From NCBI GenBank assembly GCA_017516965.1, contig JAFXAP010000015.1:62001-126000 (forward strand): 64,000 bases of DNA, written 5' to 3'. A program made the translations under genes and the position numbers. Shown piece after piece: positions 35,673 to 44,946 of this stretch; positions within the stretch are counted from its first letter, which is position 1; each line of letters starts with the position of its first letter. The stretch is from Clostridia bacterium. Lineage in GTDB: Bacteria > Bacillota > Clostridia > Oscillospirales > Acutalibacteraceae. The notes beneath the pieces were generated by a model. That model ran no database searches, had not been told where the DNA came from, and was given only the letters and a program-made list of their open reading frames with translations.

Positions 35673-37463
35673 TTGAAACTCGATAGAATGAACGGATTAA
35701 AGCGCACCCACTATTGCGGTACGCTTACAAAAGAAGAAACTGGTAAAGAGGTTGTAGTTTGCGGATGGGTACAGCGCCAACGTGATTTGGGCGCGCTTAT
35801 CTTTGTTGATTTGCGTGACCGCACAGGTATTGTTCAGTTAGCATTTGACGACAACACCGACCGCGAAATATTCGACAAGGCATTTGCGCTACGTTCAGAA
35901 TTTGTTGTTATGGCAAAGGGCAATGTGCGTATGCGTTCTTCCATTAATACTGAAATTCCTACCGGTGAAATAGAAATTGAAGTTACTGAACTTAAGGTAT
36001 TAGGTGAATCAAAAACACCTCCTTTTGAAATTGTTGAAAACAGCAACGCAAAAGAAGATTTGCGCCTTAAATATCGTTATCTTGACCTTAGACGCGCCGA
36101 CTTACAAAAGAACATTTTAATGCGTCACAAGATTGCAAAGGTAACACGTGACTACTTTGATGAAAACGGATTTATAGAGCTTGAAACTCCAACCCTTATT
36201 AAATCTACACCCGAGGGTGCGCGTGACTATCTTGTTCCCTCGCGTATTCACAAGGGTAACTTCTTTGCGCTTCCACAGTCACCTCAAATGTATAAGCAAC
36301 TTCTTATGCTTTCAGGTTTTGACCGCTATATGCAATTGGCAAGATGCTACCGCGACGAAGACCTGCGCGCTGACCGTCAGCCTGAATTCACACAAATCGA
36401 CCTTGAAATGTCTTTTGTAGAGCGTGATGATGTTTTCCAAATTGCCGAAGGTTATGTAAGCCGTTTGTTCCGTGAAGTGCTAAACGTAGAAATTCCTACC
36501 CCACTGCCACGTATGCGTTATGATGACGCTATGAATGACTACGGTTCTGACAAACCCGACACACGCTTTGATATGAAGATTAAAGATATATCAGATATCG
36601 TTGAAAACTGCGGTTTTGGTGTATTTGCTGACACGATTAAAAACGGCGGTACTGTTCGCGCTATTACTGCAAAATCGGCGGTTGACACATACACACGTAA
36701 AGAAATTGACAAACTCACCGAAGAGGCAAAGGGCATTGGCGCTCGCGGTCTTGCATTTATACGTTGGGTAGAAGACACCCCCACCTGCTCTTTTGCTAAG
36801 TTTATGACCGAAGACGAAATGAACGCAATCCTTACCCGCACAGGTGCCGAAAAGGGCGACGTTGTGTTTATTGTCGCCGATAAAAAGGCTCTTACCCTGT
36901 CGGTACTTGGCGCATTACGTTTAACCGTTGCGAAACGTCTTGATATCATTCCTGAAAATCAATATAATTTCTTGTGGATTACCGAGTTTCCATTCTTTGA
37001 ATATAACGAAGAAACAAAAAATTGGGACGCTATGCATCACCCATTTACCTCTCCGCTTGACGAGTGCATTCCCTACCTTGAAAGCAATCCTGAAAAGGTA
37101 TATGCAAACGCGTATGACCTGGTACTTAACGGCACCGAGCTTTCAAGCGGTTCAATACGTATTACCGACCCAGAGTTACAGGCGCAAATGTTCAGAGCAT
37201 TGGGTCTTAGTGATGAAGAAGCCGAGCAAAAATTTGGATTCCTTACAGGCGCTTTCCGCTATGGCGCGCCACCACACGGCGGTATGGGAATTGGTCTTGA
37301 CCGACTTTGTATGATTATGACGGGAAGCGACTCGCTTCGTGACGTTATCGCATTCCCCAAGGTTGCAACAAGCGCTGAGCTTATGTCAGGTGCGCCAGGT
37401 CCTGTTGATGATATACAACTAAATGACCTTGCAATCGCAATTATAAATGAAGATAAAGAATAA
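35673..37463 (+). CDS. aspS: Aspartyl-tRNA synthetase
   Basis: Charges tRNA-Asp (possibly also tRNA-Asn in species lacking AsnRS). The 596-aa class IIb enzyme has an N-terminal OB-fold anticodon-binding domain (VVCGWVQRQRDLGALIFVDLRDRTG), catalytic motifs LPQSPQMYKQLLM, RCYRDEDLRADRQPEF (motif 2) and GMGIGLDRL (motif 3), plus the bacterial insertion domain. The start is TTG at 35673 behind GAAGGTG; an ATG at 35688 has no ribosome binding site and trims conserved residues less well. Confidence 0.96.
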   Translation: MKLDRMNGLKRTHYCGTLTKEETGKEVVVCGWVQRQRDLGALIFVDLRDRTGIVQLAFDDNTDREIFDKAFALRSEFVVMAKGNVRMRSSINTEIPTGEIEIEVTELKVLGESKTPPFEIVENSNAKEDLRLKYRYLDLRRADLQKNILMRHKIAKVTRDYFDENGFIELETPTLIKSTPEGARDYLVPSRIHKGNFFALPQSPQMYKQLLMLSGFDRYMQLARCYRDEDLRADRQPEFTQIDLEMSFVERDDVFQIAEGYVSRLFREVLNVEIPTPLPRMRYDDAMNDYGSDKPDTRFDMKIKDISDIVENCGFGVFADTIKNGGTVRAITAKSAVDTYTRKEIDKLTEEAKGIGARGLAFIRWVEDTPTCSFAKFMTEDEMNAILTRTGAEKGDVVFIVADKKALTLSVLGALRLTVAKRLDIIPENQYNFLWITEFPFFEYNEETKNWDAMHHPFTSPLDECIPYLESNPEKVYANAYDLVLNGTELSSGSIRITDPELQAQMFRALGLSDEEAEQKFGFLTGAFRYGAPPHGGMGIGLDRLCMIMTGSDSLRDVIAFPKVATSAELMSGAPGPVDDIQLNDLAIAIINEDKE

Positions 37464-37470
37464 TAATAAT

Positions 37471-37516
37471 AAAACACAGCATCTACTTAAAAATGTAGAT
37501 GCTGTGTTTTGATTTG
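37471..37516 (+). terminator. Terminator of the hisS-aspS operon
   Basis: A perfect 16-bp stem (37471-37486 with 37495-37510) with an 8-nt loop, followed by GATTTG. The tail is only moderately T-rich. Confidence 0.75.
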
Positions 37517-37600
37517 TATTATTTATTAATCTTTTCCATTTACATATAATTATTCGATTCGGTTGTATTTAAAAAAATTGCATTTTTATAAATAAAAGGG

Positions 37601-37628
37601 TTGATTTTTAAAAATTTAGTGTTATAAT
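37601..37628 (+). promoter_or_regulatory. Promoter of the glycine riboswitch-AGCS unit
   Basis: TTGATT (37601-37606) and TATAAT (37623-37628) with 16-bp spacing, placing the transcript start about 25 bp before the riboswitch. The region 37517-37600 shows no gene or other clear signal. Confidence 0.6.
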
Positions 37629-37659
37629 GGTGAACATAAATTTAATATTTGCTATATGA

Positions 37660-37850
37660 TGTTTGCGGGAAATGACTTTTTAAGTCGACCGAAGGAGTAA
37701 CACTCTCAGGTGCCCATTGGGTGAGGACCGTAAGCGGATAGCACTTTGGAGAAGCTTGATTAAATTCAGGTGCCGAAGGGGCAAAGCGTAACTGCATAAA
37801 TCTCTCAGGCAAAAGGACAAAGTTTTAAATTTTACCTTTAGGGGTAATTT
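37660..37850 (+). promoter_or_regulatory. Tandem glycine riboswitch with expression platform
   Basis: Two glycine-type aptamers in series. The first runs about 37660-37735 (CCGAAGGAGTAACACTCTCA core), the second about 37745-37823 (GCCGAAGGGGCAAAGC, then CTCTCAGGCAAAAGGACA). These are hallmark strings of the gcvT/glycine riboswitch class. A hairpin at about 37830-37848 with a T-rich tail probably forms the terminator. The gene downstream is an amino-acid/cation symporter, so glycine probably controls its own transport. Whether binding turns the gene on or off cannot be read from sequence. Confidence 0.9.
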
Positions 37851-37933
37851 TTGTGTTTTGTTATTTTTGTCGGATTATGCGTTTTGCATAGTCCGATTTT
37901 ATTTTATATTATTTTTTATAAGGGGATGTCAAA

Positions 37934-39508
37934 ATGATTCTTGACAAAATTGCCGAAATCAACGGCAGCATCAATGGTATTGTATGGGGCATATTTGGCT
38001 TGGCGCTCTTGGTTGGTACAGGTATTATAGTTACCAGCTGCACCAAGTTTTTCCAAATAACACACCTTGCTCATTGGTGGAAAAACACAATTGGTAGTAT
38101 GTTTTCTAAAGAAGTGTTAAAGCACCGTAAAGAAAAGGGTACAATTTCTCCCTTTCAGGCGCTTTGTACCGCGCTTGCCGCAACGGTAGGTACCGGTAAC
38201 ATTGCCGGCGTTGCCGCCGCAATTTGCATTGGTGGCGCAGGCGCAGTTTTTTGGATGTGGGTTGCCGCTTTCTTTGGAATGATGACAAACTATGCTGAAA
38301 ACGCATTGGGTATTTACTTCCGTCGTAAAAACGCTAACGACGAATGGTCGGGCGGCGCTATGTACTATCTACAAGATGGTCTTGGCGGTTATACATATAG
38401 TGATAAAAACGGTAAGTGCAGTTTTAAATGGCTCGGCAAGGTTCTTGCTGTTCTTTTCTGCATCTTTGCAATGCTTGCATCCTTTGGTATTGGTAGTATG
38501 GGTCAGGTTAACAAGATTGTTGCAAACGTATCTGCAGCATTTGACGTATCTGCGCTTTCATCAATCAATGTGTTTGGCGATGTTTCGCTCTATGAAATTC
38601 TTTTAGGCGTATTAATCATGGCGCTTACCGCTGTTATTACACTTGGCGGTGTTAAGCGTATTGCAAACGTTGCTGAAAAAATTGTACCATTTATGGTAGT
38701 GCTTTTTGTGGTTGGTAGTCTTGTTATTATCGGTATTAACTATGACGCTATTTTGCCTGCTTTTAAAGCAATTTTTGTAAACGCATTCAAACCCGAAGCC
38801 TTTGTTGGCGGCGGTATTGGCGGTGTAATAATTGCCATAACCAATGGTTTCAAACGCGGTGTATTCTCTAACGAAGCAGGTCTTGGTTCTTCTGTTATGG
38901 TACACTCTAACTCAAGCATTAAAGAGCCTGTTAAACAGGGTATGTGGGGCATATTTGAAGTGTTTGCCGACACAATAGTTGTTTGCACAATGACAGCCTT
39001 GGTTGTTCTTACCTCCGGTGGTCTTGAAGGCGGCGTTTTCAACGTTGTTACCGGTGAAATCCGTGAAGGTCTTACCGATGCAACACTCGTAGGTGGCGCA
39101 TTCAATGAAATCTTCCCCTGGGGTAATATTGGTCAGCGCTTTGTAGCAATCGCAATGTTCTTGTTTGCCTTTACAACCGTTCTTGGTTGGTCACACTACG
39201 GCTCAAAGGCTTGGGAATATCTCTTTGGCGCAAAAACAACCATTATCTTCCGCATAATTCACGTTTGCACAATTATCTTTGGCGCAGTACTCACTTCATC
39301 ACTCGCTTGGGATATTTCAGATACATTTAACGGTCTTATGATGATTCCTAACCTTATTGGTGTTCTCTTTATGTTGCCGCTTGTAGTTAAAATTACCAAA
39401 AACTACGTTGACCGCAAGATTAAACACAAAGACGTTAAACCTATTCTTTCTTATGACCCTGACATTCAGGCTGAAGCCGAAGCCGCTGTGGCAGCTGGTG
39501 AAGAATAA
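37934..39508 (+). CDS. Alanine/glycine:cation symporter (AGCS family)
   Basis: Sodium- or proton-coupled importer of alanine or glycine in the cytoplasmic membrane. The 524-aa protein has roughly ten to eleven membrane helices and the family sequences ALAATVGTGNIAGVAAAICIGG (split here: TVGTGNIAGVA is the ligand-binding loop), GAVFWMWVAAFFGM, and FSNEAGLGSS near residue 315. The ATG follows TAAGGGGATGTC. The upstream glycine riboswitch suggests glycine as a substrate. Confidence 0.95.
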   Translation: MILDKIAEINGSINGIVWGIFGLALLVGTGIIVTSCTKFFQITHLAHWWKNTIGSMFSKEVLKHRKEKGTISPFQALCTALAATVGTGNIAGVAAAICIGGAGAVFWMWVAAFFGMMTNYAENALGIYFRRKNANDEWSGGAMYYLQDGLGGYTYSDKNGKCSFKWLGKVLAVLFCIFAMLASFGIGSMGQVNKIVANVSAAFDVSALSSINVFGDVSLYEILLGVLIMALTAVITLGGVKRIANVAEKIVPFMVVLFVVGSLVIIGINYDAILPAFKAIFVNAFKPEAFVGGGIGGVIIAITNGFKRGVFSNEAGLGSSVMVHSNSSIKEPVKQGMWGIFEVFADTIVVCTMTALVVLTSGGLEGGVFNVVTGEIREGLTDATLVGGAFNEIFPWGNIGQRFVAIAMFLFAFTTVLGWSHYGSKAWEYLFGAKTTIIFRIIHVCTIIFGAVLTSSLAWDISDTFNGLMMIPNLIGVLFMLPLVVKITKNYVDRKIKHKDVKPILSYDPDIQAEAEAAVAAGEE

Positions 39509-39528
39509 ATTTTTATTTCACAAGACGC

Positions 39529-39566
39529 AAAAAGACGAAAGCAAATTTTGCTTTCGTCTTTTTTCT
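39529..39566. terminator. Shared terminator between convergent genes
   Basis: A stem of about 16 bp (39529-39544 with 39548-39564) flanked by an A-run and a T-run ends the AGCS gene and can also serve the convergent solute-binding gene. Confidence 0.8.
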
Positions 39567-41047
39567 TATCGTTTAATAATATATGAAAAATCTATATACC
39601 CGTTATCATCCTCTACAATCACGTTTTCAAGTGACGGTATGTAGACAATGTTTGTGCTTTGGTATGCCACAGGGATTATTATGTTATCTTTAAGAATTTC
39701 CTCCTGCAATTTGTGAGGGGTATTAGCCTTGCTTATTGCCGCAAAATTTTTAGCATATTCGCTAAAACTGTCGCTTTTTGCCGATACGGGAAATAGCGCA
39801 AACGGAACTGTGTTTTCTGTAAGTTCGTTTTGTAACACGGGCAAATTCACAGACGGCTCAATATTTATAAACGTGCTGAGGTTTTGTTGCCAATGCCCTA
39901 CTATTGCGGTAGCAAGTTCCTTTGAACCGTCGGTGTCATAGTAATAAAGGGTTGATTGCGGAAACTTTTTGTCTTGCATTTCGGCAATTTGCTCTGACAT
40001 AACCGACTTTGCCGCCTCGATATTGTAATCCGTAATGCCAACGTTATCAGCAGACGCGCCAAGTATTTGAGGGTAAATTGATTTTGCTGTAGCAAAGCCG
40101 TCTATTAATGCGTCAGAATAGACACTGTTATCAAAAGCAAGAGCAAAAGCGCGACGCACCTCACCATTAAACTCGGGGCTTATTTTAAGCAACCAACAAA
40201 TGTTTTGAACGCTTTGAATTGCAAAACCGCCACTTTTGGCGCTAGACACCTCACCGCAAGATATATATGCCATATCGTTGTCGCCGTCATTAAGGCGTGA
40301 CACCTGCTTTTCGTCATCCATACAACTTATAAAAACTGCGGCATTTTGCGCCTCAAACACACCTGTGTATTCTTCGTTTTTATAAATTCTTATGCCAAAC
40401 TCTTCTTTGTTCCACTTAGAAATACGATAACTACCGTTAGAAATTATACAGTCTTTATCAAGTCCGTATTTACCGATACTCTCTTCAAAAAACTTTTCAT
40501 TACAAGGCATTGTAACCGAAGTGGTAAGCGTTTTTAAAAAGTTTTTGTCTTTTTTACAAAGTGTTATAACAAGCGTTGTATCATCCAGCGCCTTAACGCC
40601 CAGTGTTGATTTATCGGCGCTGCCGTTTGCTATTTGCTCGGCATTTTTTATGCTAAAAAGTCTGCTTGCAAAAGGCGCTTTAATTTTGGGATCAACCGCG
40701 CGGCGCAAACCGTATTCAAAATCATATGCCGTTAGTTTTTCCCCGTTACTCCACACAGCGTCATCCCTTAACTTAAAGGTATATGTAAGGTTTTCATAAC
40801 TATAGCTTTCACTAACTCCGCCCATTATATTACCGCTACTGTCTTCACGCATCAGACCCTCATATATGTTGCGAACAATAAGTAGTTCACTATCACTTTG
40901 GGCGGTTTGTGGGTCAAGGGTTTTTGGCGGCTCTAAAAGTTCAAAATATATTATTGCCTCTTTATATTTTTCACCGCAACCACTAAGCGCGCCAAAACAT
41001 AACAGCGCGCAAAGGCATACGGCTAATATTTTTTTAAAATTCGACAT
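39566..41047 (-). CDS. Oligopeptide ABC transporter substrate-binding lipoprotein
   Basis: Extracellular solute receptor of the SBP_bac_5 (OppA-like) family, 493 aa. It has a lipoprotein signal (KKILAVCLCALLCFGALSGC) and the family start IIYFELLEPPKTLDPQTAQSDSELLIVRNIYEGL, followed by VSESYSYENLTYTFKLRDDAVWSNGEKLTAYDFEYGLRR (feature shown in shorter pieces: YTFKLRDDAVWSNG and TAYDFEYGLRR). No permease or ATPase genes are adjacent, so it is an orphan receptor or has a signalling role. The ATG follows AGGTGATTTTTA. Confidence 0.9.
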   Translation of the reverse strand: MSNFKKILAVCLCALLCFGALSGCGEKYKEAIIYFELLEPPKTLDPQTAQSDSELLIVRNIYEGLMREDSSGNIMGGVSESYSYENLTYTFKLRDDAVWSNGEKLTAYDFEYGLRRAVDPKIKAPFASRLFSIKNAEQIANGSADKSTLGVKALDDTTLVITLCKKDKNFLKTLTTSVTMPCNEKFFEESIGKYGLDKDCIISNGSYRISKWNKEEFGIRIYKNEEYTGVFEAQNAAVFISCMDDEKQVSRLNDGDNDMAYISCGEVSSAKSGGFAIQSVQNICWLLKISPEFNGEVRRAFALAFDNSVYSDALIDGFATAKSIYPQILGASADNVGITDYNIEAAKSVMSEQIAEMQDKKFPQSTLYYYDTDGSKELATAIVGHWQQNLSTFINIEPSVNLPVLQNELTENTVPFALFPVSAKSDSFSEYAKNFAAISKANTPHKLQEEILKDNIIIPVAYQSTNIVYIPSLENVIVEDDNGYIDFSYIIKR

Positions 41048-41065
41048 TAAAAATCACCTATATAT

Positions 41066-41094
41066 ATTATATAGTGTAATATAAATTTTTTCAA
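41066..41094 (-). promoter_or_regulatory. Promoter of the solute-binding lipoprotein gene
   Basis: Minus-strand TTGAAA (41094-41089) and TATAAT (41071-41066) with 17-bp spacing. Confidence 0.65.
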
Positions 41095-41118
41095 TAATAA
41101 AAATGTAAAGAAAAAAAC

Positions 41119-41147
41119 TTGACAGACACACTCACTTGTGTTATAAT
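41119..41147 (+). promoter_or_regulatory. Consensus promoter of the ylxM-ffh operon
   Basis: TTGACA (41119-41124) and TATAAT (41142-41147) with 17-bp spacing, a perfect match, 44 bp before the ylxM start. Confidence 0.8.
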
Positions 41148-41190
41148 CACTCTTGCTGTAAAGCAAAAAACTTTACAAGGGGTGCGGATT

Positions 41191-41496
41191 ATGGCAAAAG
41201 ACTTAAACGTTAGTACCCTACTTGATTTTTACGGTCCTTTTTTAAGTGAAAAACAGCGAAACCTTTTACATCATTATTATAATGAAGATTTGTCGCTCAG
41301 CGAAATTGCCGAGAACGAGCATATCACACGTCAGGGTGTGCGCGACCTTATAAAGCGCGGAGAGCTACAACTTAAAAAATATGAGGAAGAATGTGGCTGG
41401 TGCCATAATGTTTTATCACTTCAAAGCGTTCTTGAAAGCGACAAGCCTGACCGTGAAAAATTAGAGATTATTAAAGATATAGCAAACAAATTCTAA
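41191..41496 (+). CDS. ylxM: YlxM/UPF0122 family helix-turn-helix protein
   Basis: Small 101-aa protein almost always next to ffh in Firmicutes, thought to assist the signal recognition particle. Helix-turn-helix sequence LSLSEIAENEHITRQGVRDLIKRGE is visible at residues 30-55 (key parts SEIAENEHITRQGVRD). The start at 41191 follows AAGGGGTGCGGATT; an in-frame upstream start at 41119 would lie inside the promoter. It precedes ffh by 34 bp. Confidence 0.93.
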   Translation: MAKDLNVSTLLDFYGPFLSEKQRNLLHHYYNEDLSLSEIAENEHITRQGVRDLIKRGELQLKKYEEECGWCHNVLSLQSVLESDKPDREKLEIIKDIANKF

Positions 41497-41530
41497 CTTA
41501 AAATAAATTAACGATAGCGAGGTGAACAAA

Positions 41531-42877
41531 TTGGCATTTTCAAGTCTTACCGATAAATTAGGCGGCGTGTTTAAAAAATTGCGTAGCAAAGGCCGTCTTA
41601 CCGAAAGCGACGTAAAAGAGGCTATGCGCGAGGTGCGACTGGCGCTTCTTGAAGCCGACGTTAACTATAAAGTTGCCAAGCAGTTCACCACCACCGTTAC
41701 CGAAAAATGCATTGGCGCAAACGTTATGGAAAGCCTTACCGCGCCACAAATGGTTATTAAAATAGTTAACGAAGAGTTAACCGCTTTAATGGGTAGTGAA
41801 CAAGCCCGTCTTAAAACCGCATCTAAAATACCAACCGTTATTATGATGTGCGGTCTTCAGGGTTCGGGTAAAACCACACACAGCGCAAAACTTGCAAAAC
41901 ACCTTAAAGCAAAGGGTCACAGACCTATGCTTGTAGCTTGTGATATATATCGACCCGCCGCTATAGAGCAGTTAAAGGTTGTAGGCAGTCAGGTTGACAC
42001 CCCCGTTTTTGAAATGGGCACCGAAAAACCTGAAAAAATAGCCACCGAGGCTATAAAGCACGCTCGCGATTACGGTCACGACTATGTTATATTAGATACC
42101 GCAGGTCGACTGCACGTTGATGAAGAACTTATGCAAGAACTTAAGCGCATTACCGAGTGCGTTGAGGTTAATAACATCCTGCTTGTAGTTGACTCAATGA
42201 TAGGTCAGGATGCAGTTAATATTGCTAAGTCTTTTAATGATATACTCGAAATTGACGGCATCATACTTACAAAACTCGATGGTGACACCCGTGGCGGTGC
42301 GGCGCTGTCGGTTAAGGCTGTTACAGGCAAACCAATTATGTTTGCAGGTGTGGGAGAAAAACTCGACCAGCTTGAAGAGTTCCACCCCGAGCGTATGGCA
42401 AGTCGTATTCTTGGTATGGGTGATATGCTCTCGCTCATTGAACGCGCCGAGCAACAGCTTGACCAAAAAAAAGCCGAGGAAGCCGCTCAAAAACTTGCCG
42501 AAAACCGCTTTGATATGAACGATTTGCTTGACCAGTTTCAGCAAATCAAAAAAATGGGCAGTTTAAAAAGTGTACTTTCTATGCTTCCGGGTATGGAAAA
42601 ACAGTTACGCGACGTTGACGTAGATGACCGTCAACTGCTAAGAATTGAGGCTATCATTCAGTCAATGACCGCAAAAGAGCGTCGCAAACCCGAAATTCTT
42701 AACGCTTCTCGCCGTCGTAGAATTGCGGCAGGTTGCGGACAAACGGTTGAGGACGTTAACCGACTTATCAAGCAGTATGAACAAATGAAAAAAATGTTCA
42801 AACAAATGAATGGCAAGGGTAAAAAACGTATGATGCGCGGTTTTAACCCAAACCAATTTAACAACATAGGTTTTTAA
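41531..42877 (+). CDS. ffh: Signal recognition particle GTPase Ffh
   Basis: Binds signal peptides and SRP RNA and delivers ribosomes to FtsY at the membrane. The 448-aa protein has the N domain (FSSLTDKLGGVFKKL), G1 motif GLQGSGKTTHSAKLA, DTAGRLHVD, TKLDGDTRGGAALS, and a Met-rich M domain (QQIKKMGSLKSVLSMLPGM, QMKKMFKQMNGKGKKRMMRG). I chose TTG at 41531 because GAGGTG lies 7 nt upstream; the GTG at 41522 is part of that binding site. Confidence 0.96.
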   Translation: MAFSSLTDKLGGVFKKLRSKGRLTESDVKEAMREVRLALLEADVNYKVAKQFTTTVTEKCIGANVMESLTAPQMVIKIVNEELTALMGSEQARLKTASKIPTVIMMCGLQGSGKTTHSAKLAKHLKAKGHRPMLVACDIYRPAAIEQLKVVGSQVDTPVFEMGTEKPEKIATEAIKHARDYGHDYVILDTAGRLHVDEELMQELKRITECVEVNNILLVVDSMIGQDAVNIAKSFNDILEIDGIILTKLDGDTRGGAALSVKAVTGKPIMFAGVGEKLDQLEEFHPERMASRILGMGDMLSLIERAEQQLDQKKAEEAAQKLAENRFDMNDLLDQFQQIKKMGSLKSVLSMLPGMEKQLRDVDVDDRQLLRIEAIIQSMTAKERRKPEILNASRRRRIAAGCGQTVEDVNRLIKQYEQMKKMFKQMNGKGKKRMMRGFNPNQFNNIGF

Positions 42878-42929
42878 GAGTTATCTCTTTTAAATGACAT
42901 ATATAATCTTTTTATGGAGGTGCAGTAAA

Positions 42930-43172
42930 ATGGCAGTAAAAATCAGACTTCGCAGAATGGGCGCTAAAAAGGCTCCTTTCTACCGTGTTGTAGTTGCAGA
43001 TTCACGTTACCCACGTGATGGCCGTTTCATCGAAGAAATCGGTTACTTTGATCCTACTAAGGAACCTGCAATCGTAAACATTGACGCTGAAAAGGCAAAG
43101 AAGTGGATCGGCAACGGCGCTCAACCTACCGACACTGTTAAAGCTTTGCTTAAAAAGAACGGCGTTCTTTAA
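42930..43172 (+). CDS. rpsP: 30S ribosomal protein S16
   Basis: Small-subunit assembly protein. The 80-aa product begins [20 protein letters not shown] and has [22 protein letters not shown], the S16 signature. The start at 42930 follows GGAGGTGCAGTAAA, so the upstream in-frame codons from 42894 are not used. It is in the conserved order ffh-rpsP-khpA-rimM-trmD. Confidence 0.97.
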   Translation: MAVKIRLRRMGAKKAPFYRVVVADSRYPRDGRFIEEIGYFDPTKEPAIVNIDAEKAKKWIGNGAQPTDTVKALLKKNGVL

Positions 43173-43195
43173 TTCTTAGATTGGAAAGAGTTATT

Positions 43196-43429
43196 ATGAA
43201 AGAACTTCTTATTACCATTGCATCTGGACTTGTAGAAAATCCCGATGCGGTAACCGCAACAGTTGACGAACCCAACGAAGAGGGCGTTGTTGTTTATCAT
43301 CTTCACGTAGCAGAGGATGATATGGGTAGAGTTATCGGCAAGCAGGGTCGTATTGCTAAGGCAATCCGCACCGTTATGCGTGCCGCTGCTAACCGCGCTC
43401 ACGAAAAAATCGTTGTAGAAATCGACTAA
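43196..43429 (+). CDS. khpA: KH-domain RNA-binding protein KhpA
   Basis: Small RNA-binding protein, 77 aa, which in Firmicutes pairs with KhpB (Jag) and affects cell elongation and sRNA function. The KH GxxG loop is seen in MGRVIGKQGRIAKAIRTVMR (residues 46-65). The start at 43196 follows GGAAAG. It lies 23 bp after rpsP, as usual. Confidence 0.93.
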   Translation: MKELLITIASGLVENPDAVTATVDEPNEEGVVVYHLHVAEDDMGRVIGKQGRIAKAIRTVMRAAANRAHEKIVVEID

Positions 43430-43435
43430 TTTTAC

Positions 43436-43494
43436 GCTCGTCACCAGACGAGCTAAAAGGCTAATCAAACCCCCGCATTTTCGGGGGTTTTTAC
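43436..43494 (+). terminator. Two hairpins, the second a strong terminator
   Basis: A 7-bp hairpin (43436-43442 with 43447-43453) is followed by a 9-bp G+C-rich terminator (43467-43475 with 43482-43490) with a T-run. It lies between khpA and rimM, so it may attenuate rimM-trmD. Confidence 0.75.
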
Positions 43495-43513
43495 ATATAA
43501 TAAAGGTGAAAAA

Positions 43514-44026
43514 ATGAAAAAAGAATTTTTAGAAATAGGAAAATTCGTTGGCACACACGGTGTGCGAGGTATGGTGCGTATTCAGCCTTGGTCGGATGAC
43601 GGCGAGTTTTTGACACAGTTTAAAAAGTTTTATCTTGATAATGGCAAAACTCAAATTGAACTTAACAAAATCACACCGCACGGCAACGTGATTATTGCCG
43701 CTGTCAAGGGTATTGACAGCATTGAGTTGGCCGAAGGTTTAAGAAATCAGGTGCTTTATATCAAGCGTGACGACGCTCATCTTCCCGAGGGTAGATACTT
43801 TGTAAGCGAGATTATAGGCGCTCAGGTTTTTGATGCCGACTCAAATCAACTGTTGGGTACACTTTCAGAGGTCTCGCCTACAGGCGCTAATGACGTGTGG
43901 CATATAAAATCGAGCGATAAAGAATATCTTGTGCCTGCAATACCCGACGTAATTGTGAACGTTGACATCAGCGCCGACAAGGTGCTGATAAGACCATTAA
44001 AGGGGATTTTTGACGATGAAGATTGA
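43514..44026 (+). CDS. rimM: 16S rRNA processing protein RimM
   Basis: Assembly factor for the 30S head domain that binds S19. The 170-aa protein has the N-terminal barrel (EIGKFVGTHGVRGMVRIQPWSDD) and C-terminal PRC domain (YFVSEIIGAQVFDADSNQLLGTLSEVSPTGANDVWHIK; key parts LGTLSEV and GANDVW). The ATG follows AAAGGTGAAAAA. It overlaps trmD by 11 bp. Confidence 0.95.
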   Translation: MKKEFLEIGKFVGTHGVRGMVRIQPWSDDGEFLTQFKKFYLDNGKTQIELNKITPHGNVIIAAVKGIDSIELAEGLRNQVLYIKRDDAHLPEGRYFVSEIIGAQVFDADSNQLLGTLSEVSPTGANDVWHIKSSDKEYLVPAIPDVIVNVDISADKVLIRPLKGIFDDED

Positions 44027-44771
44027 TATACTTACCCTGTTCCCCGAAATGTGCGAGACGGTGCTTAGTGAAAGCATTATCGGTCGCGCAAGAAAGGCGC
44101 AAAAGGTAGAACTTGCGTGTCATAATATACGCGACTTTGCAAACAATAAGCACAACAAGGTTGATGATATGCCCTACGGCGGCGGTATGGGTATGGTTAT
44201 GGCGGCAGAGCCGATTTATAATTGCTATAAAAGCCTTTATAGCGAGGGTGAACCAAAGCCCCATCTTATATATTTATCGCCAAAGGGTACAACGCTTACA
44301 CAAAAAAAGGTTGTAGAGTTGTCAAAGCTTGACCATATCGTTTTGCTTTGCGGTCATTATGAAGGCGTTGACGAGCGTGTGCTTGAAGAGATTGTCGACG
44401 AACAAATCTCGCTTGGTGATTTTGTACTCACCGGTGGAGAGTTACCTGCCCTTTGCCTTGCAGATGCTGTTTGCCGAATGTTGCCGGGGGTGCTTTCGGA
44501 TGACCTGTGTTTCGAGGATGAAAGTCATTTTTCAGGTTTGCTAGAATACCCACAATATACCCGCCCTGCTGTTTGGAACGGACGCGAAGTGCCCGAAGTT
44601 TTGCTTTCAGGCAACCATGCCGAAATTGCAAAATGGCGTAGGAAGCAGTCACTTGAAATCACTCGAGAACTGCGTCCTGAAATGTTTGAAAAAGTAGAAC
44701 TTGATAAACTTGACCGCAAACTTTTAGGTCTTGAACCCGATAAAAAACGCAAAGGCAAAAATGTCGAATAA
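44016..44771 (+). CDS. trmD: tRNA (guanine37-N1)-methyltransferase TrmD
   Basis: Methylates G37 of tRNAs, preventing frameshifting. The 251-aa SPOUT-type enzyme begins MKIDILTLFPEMCETVLSESIIGRA and shows the knot motifs LLCGHYEGVDERVLE and SLGDFVLTGGELPAL. The ATG at 44016 is preceded by GGGGATTTTTGACG within the end of rimM; a TTG at 44010 is also in frame. Confidence 0.96.
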   Translation: MKIDILTLFPEMCETVLSESIIGRARKAQKVELACHNIRDFANNKHNKVDDMPYGGGMGMVMAAEPIYNCYKSLYSEGEPKPHLIYLSPKGTTLTQKKVVELSKLDHIVLLCGHYEGVDERVLEEIVDEQISLGDFVLTGGELPALCLADAVCRMLPGVLSDDLCFEDESHFSGLLEYPQYTRPAVWNGREVPEVLLSGNHAEIAKWRRKQSLEITRELRPEMFEKVELDKLDRKLLGLEPDKKRKGKNVE

Positions 44772-44810
44772 TTTATTATCATTTTGACCAAATTTGACAT
44801 CTAAATTGTC

Positions 44811-44841
44811 TAAAAAGTTGGATAATTATTAGAACTTTTTA
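44811..44841. promoter_or_regulatory. Inverted repeat upstream of the HPr promoter
   Basis: A perfect 9-bp inverted repeat (44811-44819 with 44833-44841) with 13-nt centre lies just before the -35 box at 44850. It has no T-tail and could be either a control site or a weak end of the trmD message. Confidence 0.3.
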
Positions 44842-44849
44842 ACAAATGA

Positions 44850-44877
44850 TTGACTACTGCATTGAATGTGGTATAAT
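44850..44877 (+). promoter_or_regulatory. Promoter of the HPr gene
   Basis: TTGACT (44850-44855) and TATAAT (44872-44877) with 16-bp spacing, 69 bp before the HPr start. Confidence 0.65.
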
Positions 44878-44946
44878 ACTATTGTAGCAAAGTTTATTTT
44901 TTGTTATTATATTAAACATTTACTTTTTTTCGAGGAGTTTTTTGAA

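Noticed and set aside
41522-41530. GTG at 41522 as the ffh start
   Set aside because: It lies within the GAGGTG ribosome binding site of the TTG at 41531.
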